Shown here piece by piece: positions 55,186-64,000 of a stretch of DNA of 64,000 nt. Position 1 is the stretch's first letter. Each line of letters begins with the position of its first letter. The translations under genes were made by a program, and so were the position numbers. A model generated the notes under the pieces. It was not told where the DNA came from. It searched no databases and saw nothing but the letters and a program-made list of their open reading frames with translations. Source of the stretch: Salinimonas chungwhensis DSM 16280 (lineage in GTDB: Bacteria > Pseudomonadota > Gammaproteobacteria > Enterobacterales > Alteromonadaceae); assembly GCF_000378185.1 (NCBI RefSeq), contig NZ_KB899389.1, positions 1 to 64,000 on the forward strand, in the 5' to 3' direction.

Positions 55186-55350
55186 TTATTTTTTGGTGCC
55201 ACAAACAAAACATTTGCCAGGTTTTGGGCGATGCAACTCTGTGCTGGTTTCTGCTTGTTGTTTTTCCAGTGGACGAACAGTTTCCTGGGTATCTGCGTTA
55301 ACCGGTGCGCTGCTGGATAATACTAGTGCTACTGCGTATGCTTTTAACAT
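55186..55350 (-). CDS. Small exported protein with CxxC motif, unknown
   Basis: 54 residues, ATG at 55350 behind AAGGAAG at proper spacing. A signal peptide (MLKAYAVALVLSSSAPVNA, cleavage after residue 19) leads to a mature chain of about 35 residues ending in KPGKCFVCGTKK. The single CxxC could bind metal or form a disulfide. The combination of SD, signal peptide and terminator-like hairpin after the stop supports a real gene. Family not recognised. Confidence 0.72.
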   Translation of the reverse strand: MLKAYAVALVLSSSAPVNADTQETVRPLEKQQAETSTELHRPKPGKCFVCGTKK

Positions 55351-55610
55351 TTTGTTTCTTCCTTAAATAATGGCTTTTTGAACAAACAAACCGCTTTGTT
55401 ATTTTATTGCGGCTATGTAAAGACTATTGCGACTTCTGTGCCATTTTTAAAAACACCTTTATTTACAGTTACTTATTTGTTCAATAGAGGCTCGGCGTCA
55501 AAAATATGACGTAGCCTGAGAGGCTATGTATGAAACTTGATGGTGTGAAGGTAATGAAGATTTCTCAAATAAGCAGAGAATTGCCAGCGCGGTGCAACGC
55601 TGGCAGAAAT

Positions 55611-58600
55611 TTACGGTTTTGGCTGATTGATAAGCTCGTGTAGTTTTTGATTTTCGTTTAGTAGCTGTTCAAAGCGATCAGCGGGTAGCGGTTTACTGTA
55701 GAGATACCCTTGCAACATTTCACATTCATACTGACGCAAAATCGATAGCTGGTCTTCATGCTCTACGCCTTCTGCTACTACTTTGAGACCAAGATTATGA
55801 GCAATGTTAATAATAGACGCTGTCATATGGCGGTCAATATTACTTTTAGCGATATCATCAATAAAAGCTTTATCAATTTTTAACGTATTAAGAGGAAAGC
55901 GTTTTAAGTACGCCAACGAAGAATAGCCGGTACCAAAATCATCCAGCGCCAGATGTATACCGCGCTCACGCAATCGCTCCATCATGCGCAGGCCCTGCTC
56001 AGGATGTTCCATCAGGGTACCCTCAGTAAGCTCACATTCCAGATGCAGTGGGGACAAACCAATTTCATTCAGCACCCGAATAATCCGTTCATCCAGATCC
56101 GGTAACTCAAACTGTTTGGCAGAAATATTTACGGCAACCCGACCGGTGAATATCCCCTGCTTTACCCAGCGTTTGGTGTCTTTTAGTGCTTTTCTTAAGA
56201 CCTGTTCACCGATTTCAATAATTTGACCAGTTTGTTCCGCCAGCGGAATAAACTGTCCCGGGCTGACTATACCTTTGTGGGGATGCTCAAATCGCACAAG
56301 TGCTTCCATACTTACCAGTCGGCCGGTAAAGATATCTACCTTGGGCTGATAATATACGGTAAACAAATCATCTTTGATGCCCTGACGAATCAGGTTTTCA
56401 ATCTGTAGCTGACGTACAGCATTCTGGTTCATTTCACCGCTGAAAAACTTATAGCTGTTGCCGCCGTTGTTTTTGGCAAAGTACATGGCTGTGTCGGCAT
56501 TTTTGAGCATCTCCTGCGAGGTGGCTCCGTCTTCAGGGTAAAAGGCAATACCGATACTGGCGCCCAGTACAAATTCTTGCTTGTTGATAATAAAGGGACG
56601 CGAAAGAGTATCCAGCAACCCCTGCGCAAAATGCGTAATGGTATGGATGTCAGATTTATCTTCCAGCAGCACGCTGAACTCATCACCACCAAGACGATAG
56701 CAGGTGGCAGTAGTGCCGGTCATGCGCTGAATCCGCTTGGCAATTTGTTTAATCAATACATCGCCGGTTTGATGGCCCAGGGAATCGTTGATCTTTTTAA
56801 AGTTGTCCATATCCAGGCACAGCAACGCATGGGTTTCCGACCGTCTCACCAGGTTCTGGTGGCTGGCCTGAAAAAATGATCGATTGGGAAGATCCGTTAG
56901 CGGATCGGCGTTTGCCAGCTTAAGAAGTTCTTTTTCCGTGCTCTTACGGGAAGTGATATCAGAAAACACCCCTACAAAATGACTTATTCTGCCATCTTCA
57001 TCATGAACTGCATCAATATTCAGCTCGATTTCAAATTTCTCACCATTTACCCGAATTGACTCTACCTCGCCAAACCAGTTGCCTTTGGTTTTGAGGGTCT
57101 TTTTTATCTCCTCGGTAAATGCTTCTGGATACTGATGAAAATACATGTACGACGCCAGGGCCTGGTCCCGGGTTTCGCCGGTGTATGTGCAATACGCATT
57201 GTTTACCGAAATAAACTTAAATTTAGTGTTGGTTATAAAGACGCCTTCAGAAATATTTTCGATAGAGCGTTTAAACAAATTTAGCTGCTCTTCGGCTTCC
57301 TTAAGATGGTGTATATTCTTGAGGGTACCCGTCATGCGCACCGGCTGATTATTGTGATCCCGGGTAACTACCTTGCCTCTGTCTAAAATCCATATCCACT
57401 GATTGCTGAAGGTTTTAGCCCGGTAAGCCAGTTCATAAAAATCGGTTTTATCTTCCAGGTGGGTGGTCAGCGCTTCCTGCACCCGCAATAAATCATTGGG
57501 GTGTATATTGGCATCATAGGCGGTGGATGTGCGGATGTTATCCTGGGGGAAATCCAGTGTGCCCCAGGTGTTGGAGCGGTAAACCTGGCCGCGATACACA
57601 TCCCAGTCCCATAACTCATCACCGCTACTCCACAGGGTAAGTTTCAGTCGTTCCTCAGACTCACGAATGGCCTGTTGATTCTGTTTGCGAACCTGATACT
57701 GACGCAAAAGAAACAGCAAGAATGCGCTAAGAACAATTATGTAGAATATCAGCGCTGCTGTGTGCAGCCAGGGTGGCCGACCAACCCGAATAGTGCGTGA
57801 TGCTGAGTCTGACCACGATTTCCCCTTTTCTTTTGCCTGTACCTCAAACACATAAGTGCCAAATGAGACATTATTAAATTGTGCAGTGCGATTTTTCTCC
57901 GCGTCTATCCACTTATCATCAAACCCGGTCAAACGATGCCGGTAATCAACCAGCGTCGGATTGGTGGGGTTGACCAGTTCGTACTGAATGGTAAAGCGGG
58001 ATTCATCATACTCAAGTTCAACATCATACTGTCTGCTTAAGGCTTTAAGATTATTATCTGTGGCGTTATCACCAAAAGCCCGAATACTCGTAATTTCAGG
58101 CGTTCTGGTGGCAGTGGATGAGGCTGCATCCACTGCCATCTCTGATGGTTTGATGATATTGAAACCTTTTGCGCCACCAAAAATAAGTTCGCCGGTAGAG
58201 GCCTGTAGCACGGAGTTTTCATTAAAATCGTTATAATTCAGTTCTTCAAGATAAAGAGTAGTTTGCCTCTCCAGCGTTAATAGATCCAACTGGTAAATAG
58301 TGTTGTTGGTTGTTATCCAGATACTGCTATCAACACCCTGCGCCGATAGCACTGTACCGTCAGCCTGGCTCATTTGTGACTGTCGTTTAATCTGAAAACT
58401 TTTGTCATTTAACTGAAAAATAGTATTGTTGGTATTGACTAGCCAAAATGAGTTCTTCCATTCATACACAAAGAACACTCTGCTACTTGTGCCAGGTAAA
58501 GTTATTTCCTTGACTACTCTTCTCGAATTGGGGTCATAGATTATAATTTTATCGTAAGAAGCGACCCAAATTCTTCCTTTTGAGTCTATGTAAGTAATGG

Positions 58601-60137
58601 AGCTTTTAGCAGACGCTTCATCGACAATGTGCGTCTCTAGCAAATTTGAGAAATCTTTTTGAGTTTCAACATTTTTTATTAGCTTGGTATGAATAGAGTT
58701 GAGATGAACGTCTTCATCTGTAGGTGAAAACCATATAGTTCCATCTTTATAGAGGATGGTGTCAATGAGTTTAGAGCTAAAGAATGTAGTAATTTCTTCA
58801 AGTGTGTTACTAGAATATTGATAGACAGTAAGGCCATCTGAGCTTGCAATCCAGAATAGTCCGTTGTCATCTATTATGAAATCCCAAAAGGTTTTTCCGG
58901 ACTTTTCAAGAAAGTAATCAATTGTACCGCTTTTTTTATCAAAGCGACCCAGCCCCTCACTTTGAGTAACAAACCAGATATAACCCTTGGGATCCTCGTC
59001 CAGTGCCCAAATGGCGTTACCTTCTGTTTTTTCCTGAAAGGCTTTTTCGTTAGAAAATAAACGGCTGCCATCTTTGTTCGGGTTGTATTTAAACAAACCA
59101 TGATACGACCCCATCCAGATTTTACCGGTAGAGTCCTGCAGGCCGGAAAGAATATAGCGCTGAGTCAGGCCGGTCAGTTCAGCATTTTGCGGGCCGATAG
59201 AGACAAACTTTTGTTGCTCAGGTGAGTAGATAGATAGGTTATTGTCAGTACCCAGCCAGATGTCACCATCGATTTCCAGAATCTCAAAAATATTGTCAGA
59301 GCCAATCAGGGGGTGGGATTGAACATTCAGATGCTGTTTAATTTTCCCGGAAGCGGCAATTTGGTAGACACCATTGTTGCTCGCTACCCAGTAATCACCC
59401 TGAATGACCGCAATGTCTCTTATGCGTGGTGCATCAATATTAAATGAAAACGGATTAACATCCGTGGCAGAAAATAACTCTTGCCTGGTTTTATCATATA
59501 TATACAAGCCATCGCTGTAAGTACCGATTAAGAGCTTTGAGGCTTCATCATGAAGCGTAACTATATGCGAATCAAACTGCAGCCCGCTGTCATAGGGTTT
59601 GATTATTTGGCTATCAATATCAAAGCTATAGAGCCGGGTTCCGGCACCAATAAGCAAATTACCATTCGTCCCGGCACCAATATAGGAAATACTATTGGAT
59701 TTTAATGCTGAGTTTGACTGATTATAAACCTGGAAATTATCTGTTTCTGGCTGGTATCGCGCCAGGCCATTGAGGGTACCTGCCCATAGCGCACCGTCTG
59801 CAGTAACGTGAAGAGATCTGACTACACCTGAGGGCAGTGATGCAGGATCCGTGTCATCGGGCGAATATTGTTTAAATTCATATCCGGAATACCGATTAAG
59901 GCCGCCTAGCGTGGCAACCCAGATGTACCCGTCGGGGCCTTCAGCGATATCCAGAATGGTAGTGTCGGATAGCCCGTCTCGAAGGGTTAGTTCTTCGAAG
60001 TAAATATCAGTCACCGAAACAGCATGTGCAGCAGTCAAAAATAACGGTCCGCAACACCCCAGCATGACTATTGTAAAGAAGCGAGCAATGGTTGAGCGCA
60101 CCAAAACACCTTTGAATGGCTTAGATAGCCTTATCAT
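55611..60137 (-). CDS. Ligand-sensor propeller protein with PAS, GGDEF and EAL domains (c-di-GMP signalling)
   Basis: 1508 residues. Signal/anchor at 15-40, then two seven-bladed Reg_prop-type beta-propellers (repeats such as IWVATLGGLNRYSG, DGALWAGTLNGLARY; about 45-690). A Y_Y_Y domain follows (RLTGFDDKWIDAEKNRTAQF), then a membrane helix near 790-812, two PAS domains (about 830-1070), GGDEF (motif intact at 1150-1154) and EAL (EAL 1278-1280, then DDFGTGYSSLAYLKRFPLNT). Both motifs are complete, so synthesis and breakdown of c-di-GMP are possible; which dominates is not visible. The periplasmic propellers probably sense a polysaccharide or similar ligand, as in BT-type hybrid sensors. Confidence 0.92.
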   Translation of the reverse strand: MIRLSKPFKGVLVRSTIARFFTIVMLGCCGPLFLTAAHAVSVTDIYFEELTLRDGLSDTTILDIAEGPDGYIWVATLGGLNRYSGYEFKQYSPDDTDPASLPSGVVRSLHVTADGALWAGTLNGLARYQPETDNFQVYNQSNSALKSNSISYIGAGTNGNLLIGAGTRLYSFDIDSQIIKPYDSGLQFDSHIVTLHDEASKLLIGTYSDGLYIYDKTRQELFSATDVNPFSFNIDAPRIRDIAVIQGDYWVASNNGVYQIAASGKIKQHLNVQSHPLIGSDNIFEILEIDGDIWLGTDNNLSIYSPEQQKFVSIGPQNAELTGLTQRYILSGLQDSTGKIWMGSYHGLFKYNPNKDGSRLFSNEKAFQEKTEGNAIWALDEDPKGYIWFVTQSEGLGRFDKKSGTIDYFLEKSGKTFWDFIIDDNGLFWIASSDGLTVYQYSSNTLEEITTFFSSKLIDTILYKDGTIWFSPTDEDVHLNSIHTKLIKNVETQKDFSNLLETHIVDEASAKSSITYIDSKGRIWVASYDKIIIYDPNSRRVVKEITLPGTSSRVFFVYEWKNSFWLVNTNNTIFQLNDKSFQIKRQSQMSQADGTVLSAQGVDSSIWITTNNTIYQLDLLTLERQTTLYLEELNYNDFNENSVLQASTGELIFGGAKGFNIIKPSEMAVDAASSTATRTPEITSIRAFGDNATDNNLKALSRQYDVELEYDESRFTIQYELVNPTNPTLVDYRHRLTGFDDKWIDAEKNRTAQFNNVSFGTYVFEVQAKEKGKSWSDSASRTIRVGRPPWLHTAALIFYIIVLSAFLLFLLRQYQVRKQNQQAIRESEERLKLTLWSSGDELWDWDVYRGQVYRSNTWGTLDFPQDNIRTSTAYDANIHPNDLLRVQEALTTHLEDKTDFYELAYRAKTFSNQWIWILDRGKVVTRDHNNQPVRMTGTLKNIHHLKEAEEQLNLFKRSIENISEGVFITNTKFKFISVNNAYCTYTGETRDQALASYMYFHQYPEAFTEEIKKTLKTKGNWFGEVESIRVNGEKFEIELNIDAVHDEDGRISHFVGVFSDITSRKSTEKELLKLANADPLTDLPNRSFFQASHQNLVRRSETHALLCLDMDNFKKINDSLGHQTGDVLIKQIAKRIQRMTGTTATCYRLGGDEFSVLLEDKSDIHTITHFAQGLLDTLSRPFIINKQEFVLGASIGIAFYPEDGATSQEMLKNADTAMYFAKNNGGNSYKFFSGEMNQNAVRQLQIENLIRQGIKDDLFTVYYQPKVDIFTGRLVSMEALVRFEHPHKGIVSPGQFIPLAEQTGQIIEIGEQVLRKALKDTKRWVKQGIFTGRVAVNISAKQFELPDLDERIIRVLNEIGLSPLHLECELTEGTLMEHPEQGLRMMERLRERGIHLALDDFGTGYSSLAYLKRFPLNTLKIDKAFIDDIAKSNIDRHMTASIINIAHNLGLKVVAEGVEHEDQLSILRQYECEMLQGYLYSKPLPADRFEQLLNENQKLHELINQPKP

Positions 60138-60261
60138 TATTAGTTTAATTATTATATCGGCAAAGTTCGTTCAATCCGAGAGCCCAATATGCCCAAATCA
60201 CTCATTCTCTACAACTTTTTTTTGTCCGAAACAAAAGGGGTGGGGGTTTTTTGTACATTTT

Positions 60262-60292
60262 GCGTTGTACCTTCTTAAACCAGGTACAACGC
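60262..60292. repeat. Perfect inverted repeat upstream of the GGDEF/EAL gene
   Basis: GCGTTGTACC and GGTACAACGC (10 bp each) surround TTCTTAAACCA. It lies 7 bp after the M16 protease stop and about 125 bp before the sensor gene, both on the minus strand. With no U-tract on the minus strand it could be a weak terminator or a regulator binding site. Confidence 0.5.
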
Positions 60293-60298
60293 GAAATA

Positions 60299-63040
60299 TT
60301 AGTGGTTCAACATATTTTTAAATTCGGCGATGTCATCTACTCGCAGGCCTGAGGGCATTGTGTGGGTATTGAAATGGCCTTGGGCAAACAATACCAACTC
60401 GCCATAGAGTTCTCGATTGGCAACGCGCTGCGCATAATTTCTGACTTTATCAAAGGACAATGCGTTCACACAGCGTGCAAGCCGGGCATTTCGATTAAAT
60501 GTATAATCTGCCGTGCCCAGACTAATCCATAATCTTTGAGATTTCATCGATAGCGAGAGATCCTGCTCATCGAGTTGTTTGAGCAGATTTTCCTGAATAT
60601 TTTTCCAGTAGGCACTGTAGTAATCAATTTCATTTAGCTGGTCGAACAGAAAATGAGTTATTTCGGCAAGAATGTCTTGAGCAGAGTAACGCGGACTTTG
60701 GACATACAATGCCATCCCGGGATGCTGATTGTGAGGCACGTAGCCCGTACCTACCACATAGCCTAATTGTTTTTGTGTGCGCAACACATTGAAGAAAGGG
60801 CCTGCCAGCATTTGTTCCAATACCATGCACATCACAGTGTCTTCGATAGTTGCACTGGGCGCCTGCAAATAAAGCACCACAGCAGCATCATCATGCTCGC
60901 TGGGAACCTGATGAATCAGTGTTTTACCGGTGGGCAGGCGGGATACAGAACGAGCAAGCGCCTCTCCCGACGCCTGGGGCGTCAAAATATTGACGTCTGC
61001 ACTGAACTGTTCCGCTTCTTCGGCTAACCAGTTTCCATGCATAAACGTTTCAAGATAGTACTTAGACATGGCTGATTCAGCAGTCACCATCATGTCGTCG
61101 TATGTGCATGCATTTACGGCGCTCAATAAGTCAACCGGGGCCTGGGTATTGCGCTGAATCAGCACGCTAAGACGAGAAAACAAGCGGTTAGTCGGCTTAT
61201 TTAGCAGAGAGTTCTGCAAATTCTGTATCTGCATCGACTTGCGCAAGGCAAATTGTTCTTTGTTAGGAACCGTGGTGTTTATCGCTTTAATCAACTGTTT
61301 TGCCAGCAAGACCTGCTGGTTAGTGAAACCTCTGGTGTGGAGGCTGAACCCAGCCTGGTGGCCATATAAACGATAATGCAATCCGGCTATCTCTGCACGA
61401 TAATACTGCGACTGGAGCTTATCATTTAAACAAGCAAGCCAAATGCGTTTAGCTGCGGTGGCATTAACGTCAGAACAAAATCCAGCGGTATCAAATGAAA
61501 GGTAAATATCGCCTTTAGGGGTGTGAAACTGGTGATCCTGTGCAAACCAGCTTCGATACCCCTGTTTTTGACAGATTAATTTAGGCAACGCATAGTCATT
61601 GTCTGGCAGGCATAGCGTGTAGGCATCACCGAGATAAGGATTAGGCGGCGGAAGTGCCATATTTTTCGGTACACCAGCCTGACTAAGATTCTCAACTAAT
61701 GTGTCGGGTAATCTGCTAATACTGTACTTTGCGTTATAATAGTCGCAGACCTTATCAGTATCAATGCCCGGTGCTATCACCTTTACCCTTATTCGTGACG
61801 GGGTAAAATAGCTAAGAGCGTGTTCAAGGCTATTGCTGTCGTAGGTTTCTACCGGCGCTCTGAGAAGAGGAATTTCATCGAAATCATAGATAAACAGGTG
61901 CTGAGCATATTCACAGGCGACAGGCATCAGCTTGGGTGAATCTTCGTACTGATAGGCTAAAGCGTGTAATTGCATTTTTTCATCGTAGCGCCATTGTTCT
62001 GCAAGACCTTGCCTTAACAGCGTCAAAAAGCTGAATAATGCCATGAGAATTTCTTCACGATGGGTCAGCCCGTCCTGGGTTAACTGAAAACTCACATTAA
62101 AATCTTTAAAGTCGTCTCCTTCAATACCGCTCCCCGCAATCAAATTTGTGACCCAATTGCGGTTCTTAAGATAATTAAGTAACGAACCTTCTCCCTCGTC
62201 ACCCAACAGATGGCTGATATAATCCAGAGGTTTGACTTTATAGTCGTTATGTAATGGTGGCAGCGGGAACGTTACGATCATTCGTCGAGCTGCCTGTAAC
62301 GGTTCAATGGTAATCTGGGTACCAAGCTGTTCGGGTAGGTACAGTGCCGGCCATTGGCAAGGGGCAGGTTCACCGGCAGGCAGAATGCCAAACTGTTTTT
62401 TAATCAAGGGAATTAGAGTATCAGCCGGGATGGCGCTAAAAATACAAAGCGTCATATTGCTACCGCCATAAAACGTCCGGTGATGTTCTGTCAGCGCTTC
62501 TTGCAGAGCCTCAATACCATTACGTTGAAAAATATCTGCATTACCCACGGAAAATTTACTAAAAGGGTGGGCCGGATTACACGTTTCTTTGTGAATCTGA
62601 TAAAGGCGGCGCAAATCATCTTTTCGCTTGAATTTGAATTCCGCATCAATGGCCTCCACTTCTTTCTGCAACGCATCCTGCTCAAGTAGTGGGTGAGCAA
62701 GCATGTCAGCAAAGGCCGGCAGCAATGAAGGCAGCGTGCTTTCGTGACAATGAAAATGATAATTAGCGTACTCTGTGCCTGTCCAGGCATTGAGCATCCC
62801 GCCACAACGCTCTATCAAATCGTTGATGGCGTTAGCTTTTGGCAGATGTCTGCTACCAAGAAATAATGCATGTTCCAGTAAATGCGCCAGTCCTGGATAA
62901 GTTTGCGGATCGAAAAAGTGCCCTGCTTTTACCGCCATTGAAACATAGGCAGATGTTCCCTGGGGAGGTGGACAAAGCATGACACGCAGGCCATTGGGTA
63001 AGGTGAAAAACCTTGATTGTGCTAAATTTAATGTTGTCAA
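60299..63040 (-). CDS. M16-family (insulinase/pitrilysin) zinc protease
   Basis: 913 residues. Inverted zinc motif HLLEH (His53, Glu56, His57; GLAHLLEHALFLGSRHLPKA), with the third ligand in EVEAIDAEF about 75 residues later. Four M16-type domains; the length fits one-chain pitrilysin/IDE proteins. There is no obvious signal peptide, so it is probably cytoplasmic unless the N-terminus is longer. E. coli PtrA is periplasmic, so the symbol is not assigned. Confidence 0.92.
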   Translation of the reverse strand: MTTLNLAQSRFFTLPNGLRVMLCPPPQGTSAYVSMAVKAGHFFDPQTYPGLAHLLEHALFLGSRHLPKANAINDLIERCGGMLNAWTGTEYANYHFHCHESTLPSLLPAFADMLAHPLLEQDALQKEVEAIDAEFKFKRKDDLRRLYQIHKETCNPAHPFSKFSVGNADIFQRNGIEALQEALTEHHRTFYGGSNMTLCIFSAIPADTLIPLIKKQFGILPAGEPAPCQWPALYLPEQLGTQITIEPLQAARRMIVTFPLPPLHNDYKVKPLDYISHLLGDEGEGSLLNYLKNRNWVTNLIAGSGIEGDDFKDFNVSFQLTQDGLTHREEILMALFSFLTLLRQGLAEQWRYDEKMQLHALAYQYEDSPKLMPVACEYAQHLFIYDFDEIPLLRAPVETYDSNSLEHALSYFTPSRIRVKVIAPGIDTDKVCDYYNAKYSISRLPDTLVENLSQAGVPKNMALPPPNPYLGDAYTLCLPDNDYALPKLICQKQGYRSWFAQDHQFHTPKGDIYLSFDTAGFCSDVNATAAKRIWLACLNDKLQSQYYRAEIAGLHYRLYGHQAGFSLHTRGFTNQQVLLAKQLIKAINTTVPNKEQFALRKSMQIQNLQNSLLNKPTNRLFSRLSVLIQRNTQAPVDLLSAVNACTYDDMMVTAESAMSKYYLETFMHGNWLAEEAEQFSADVNILTPQASGEALARSVSRLPTGKTLIHQVPSEHDDAAVVLYLQAPSATIEDTVMCMVLEQMLAGPFFNVLRTQKQLGYVVGTGYVPHNQHPGMALYVQSPRYSAQDILAEITHFLFDQLNEIDYYSAYWKNIQENLLKQLDEQDLSLSMKSQRLWISLGTADYTFNRNARLARCVNALSFDKVRNYAQRVANRELYGELVLFAQGHFNTHTMPSGLRVDDIAEFKNMLNH

Positions 63041-63220
63041 AATACTCTCAGGTCAAAGAATTAACTACACTCACATAAAGTGAGTGTTTTAACAGCCTCC
63101 AGAACAGCACAATCGGGTGAGGCGTAAGTATGAATACATAATCGGGTGCCAATATCGCTAGGCGTTAAAACCTGATTCTGATATTGTAATGCAGCAGTTC
63201 TCTATACTATTAATAATGTA

Positions 63221-63730
63221 ATGTCACGTCAAAGCAGCGACTCTACCTTGCTATTTATTATGCGCCATGGCGAAGCCGAGCCTGCTCGTCGAGACGATCG
63301 TTCCAGACAACTAACGGAATATGGTCGAACTCAGTCTCTAACTACGTCAAACTGGCTTAAAAAGTACAGTCAAAATGACTCTATCGACTTAGCCCTGGTA
63401 TCACCGTATCAACGAACCCGCCAAACCCTGGACATGATGGGCCACCACCACAAGTTTCTAAACAGCCAGATTTGCCAGGATATCGTGCCTGATGGTGATA
63501 TTCACCTTTGCCATGATTACATTGATGCGCTTCTGCAACAATCCTTGTCCAAACATAAACCTTTAAAGACATTGTTAATAGTCAGTCACATGCCCTTTGT
63601 CAGCTACTTGCTGGATGAAATTTGTCAGATACAGCGTATGCCACTGTTCGCAACGGGCGCTGTCGCGGTAATCGATTATTCCGGTAAGGGCCACCGTGGT
63701 AGTCTCTTAGAGCATTACCAGGGCAGTTAA
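63221..63730 (+). CDS. sixA: Phosphohistidine phosphatase SixA
   Basis: 169 residues. Histidine-phosphatase fold: FIMRHGEAEP with catalytic RHG (about 15-17), SPYQRTRQT and LIVSHMPFVSYLLDEI with the second catalytic His. SixA removes phosphate from HPt domains (ArcB) and acts on the nitrogen PTS protein NPr. Divergent from the M16 gene across 180 bp. Confidence 0.9.
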   Translation: MSRQSSDSTLLFIMRHGEAEPARRDDRSRQLTEYGRTQSLTTSNWLKKYSQNDSIDLALVSPYQRTRQTLDMMGHHHKFLNSQICQDIVPDGDIHLCHDYIDALLQQSLSKHKPLKTLLIVSHMPFVSYLLDEICQIQRMPLFATGAVAVIDYSGKGHRGSLLEHYQGS

Positions 63731-63914
63731 GTTCAGCGGTTTCACACCAGTAGAATTATGCTTTGCATACCCTGTCATTTTTTTGACAGTATGACTTAAT
63801 GTGACGACGACACTTTAGAAATGTTGAAAGTGACCGATATAAGGTGTAGTGAGAGTTTAGTTGCTATCCGGACATGAAGATACCGGAAAGGTAACATGAA
63901 AGGGTAATATCAGC

Positions 63915-64000
63915 ATGACTACGAAATCAATACCGGAACTACTGCGGCGCTCGCTGGAAAGTCACCTGGCCGCATCTGATTTGCGCGAAGACGAAGAAAT
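63915..64000 (+). CDS. Start of an unidentified gene (cut by window end)
   Basis: ATG at 63915 opens a frame that stays open to the edge: MTTKSIPELLRRSLESHLAA then SDLREDEE. AAGGG lies about 13 bases upstream. Too short to identify. A small inverted repeat (CTGTCA/TGACAG, 63772-63788) precedes it. Confidence 0.5.
   Translation, partial: MTTKSIPELLRRSLESHLAASDLREDEE

Overview
The window looks like chromosomal DNA of a marine gammaproteobacterium of the Alteromonas/Salinimonas type (order Alteromonadales). This is inferred from gene content and protein character: a complete rsx/rnf operon ending in nth, fadIJ, an ECF sigma factor paired with a DUF3379 protein, a GlyGly-CTERM secreted protein, and a ligand-sensor GGDEF/EAL protein. 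No rRNA was available to confirm it. Most of the window is dense core genome. The accessory part is the first 4.6 kb.

Accessory region (1-4643). The 3' end of an IS110-family transposase is followed by a short run of integron gene cassettes separated by attC-like sites (1474-1589, 2321-2380, and a weaker one at 4589-4643). Cassette 1 carries an unknown, helix-rich, possibly HEPN-like protein. Cassette 2 carries an AbiV-family (HEPN) abortive-infection protein. Cassette 3 carries an unknown 323-codon gene cut in two by a complete 1230-bp IS3-family element with a 3-bp ATC target duplication. No integron integrase is visible, so within this window it is a cluster of attC sites lacking an integrase.

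4770-11494 (minus): rsxABCDGE-nth, an electron-transport complex operon ending in endonuclease III. The repeat-rich C-terminus of RsxC appears frameshifted. Upstream lie two identical tRNA-Asn genes. 11495-12502 is a 1-kb non-coding stretch with an excellent LexA box and a palindromic pair of DnaA-like boxes. It precedes a MATE transporter overlapping uvrB (plus), then a LysR regulator.

17082-25450: queC and queE (divergent, queuosine pathway), a periplasmic solute-binding-like protein, a GAF hybrid histidine kinase, a BlaI/M56-TonB regulatory pair with two palindromic operators, and a secreted metzincin-like protein that has lost its catalytic Glu. 25728-33050: asparagine synthetase, an M28 aminopeptidase lipoprotein, DUF3025, a Yip1-like membrane protein, and an ABC exporter pair (NatAB type). 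33103-40328 (minus): sulfate assimilation cluster cysD-cysC-cysQ-cysN-SLC13 permease, then putP. 40462-43733: DUF3379/ECF sigma pair and a DUF885 lipoprotein.

43780-50859 (minus): a Bat-type operon (moxR, DUF58, DUF4381, batA, fused batB/C with a Gln/Asn tract, batD) joined by 1-10 nt gaps or overlaps. 51174-54654 (plus): fadIJ beta-oxidation operon behind a FadR-like operator. 54914-55350 holds two small proteins, one of them an exported 54-residue CxxC protein. The end of the window has a 1508-aa propeller/PAS/GGDEF/EAL sensor, an M16 insulinase-family protease, sixA, and the start of an unidentified gene cut by the window edge.
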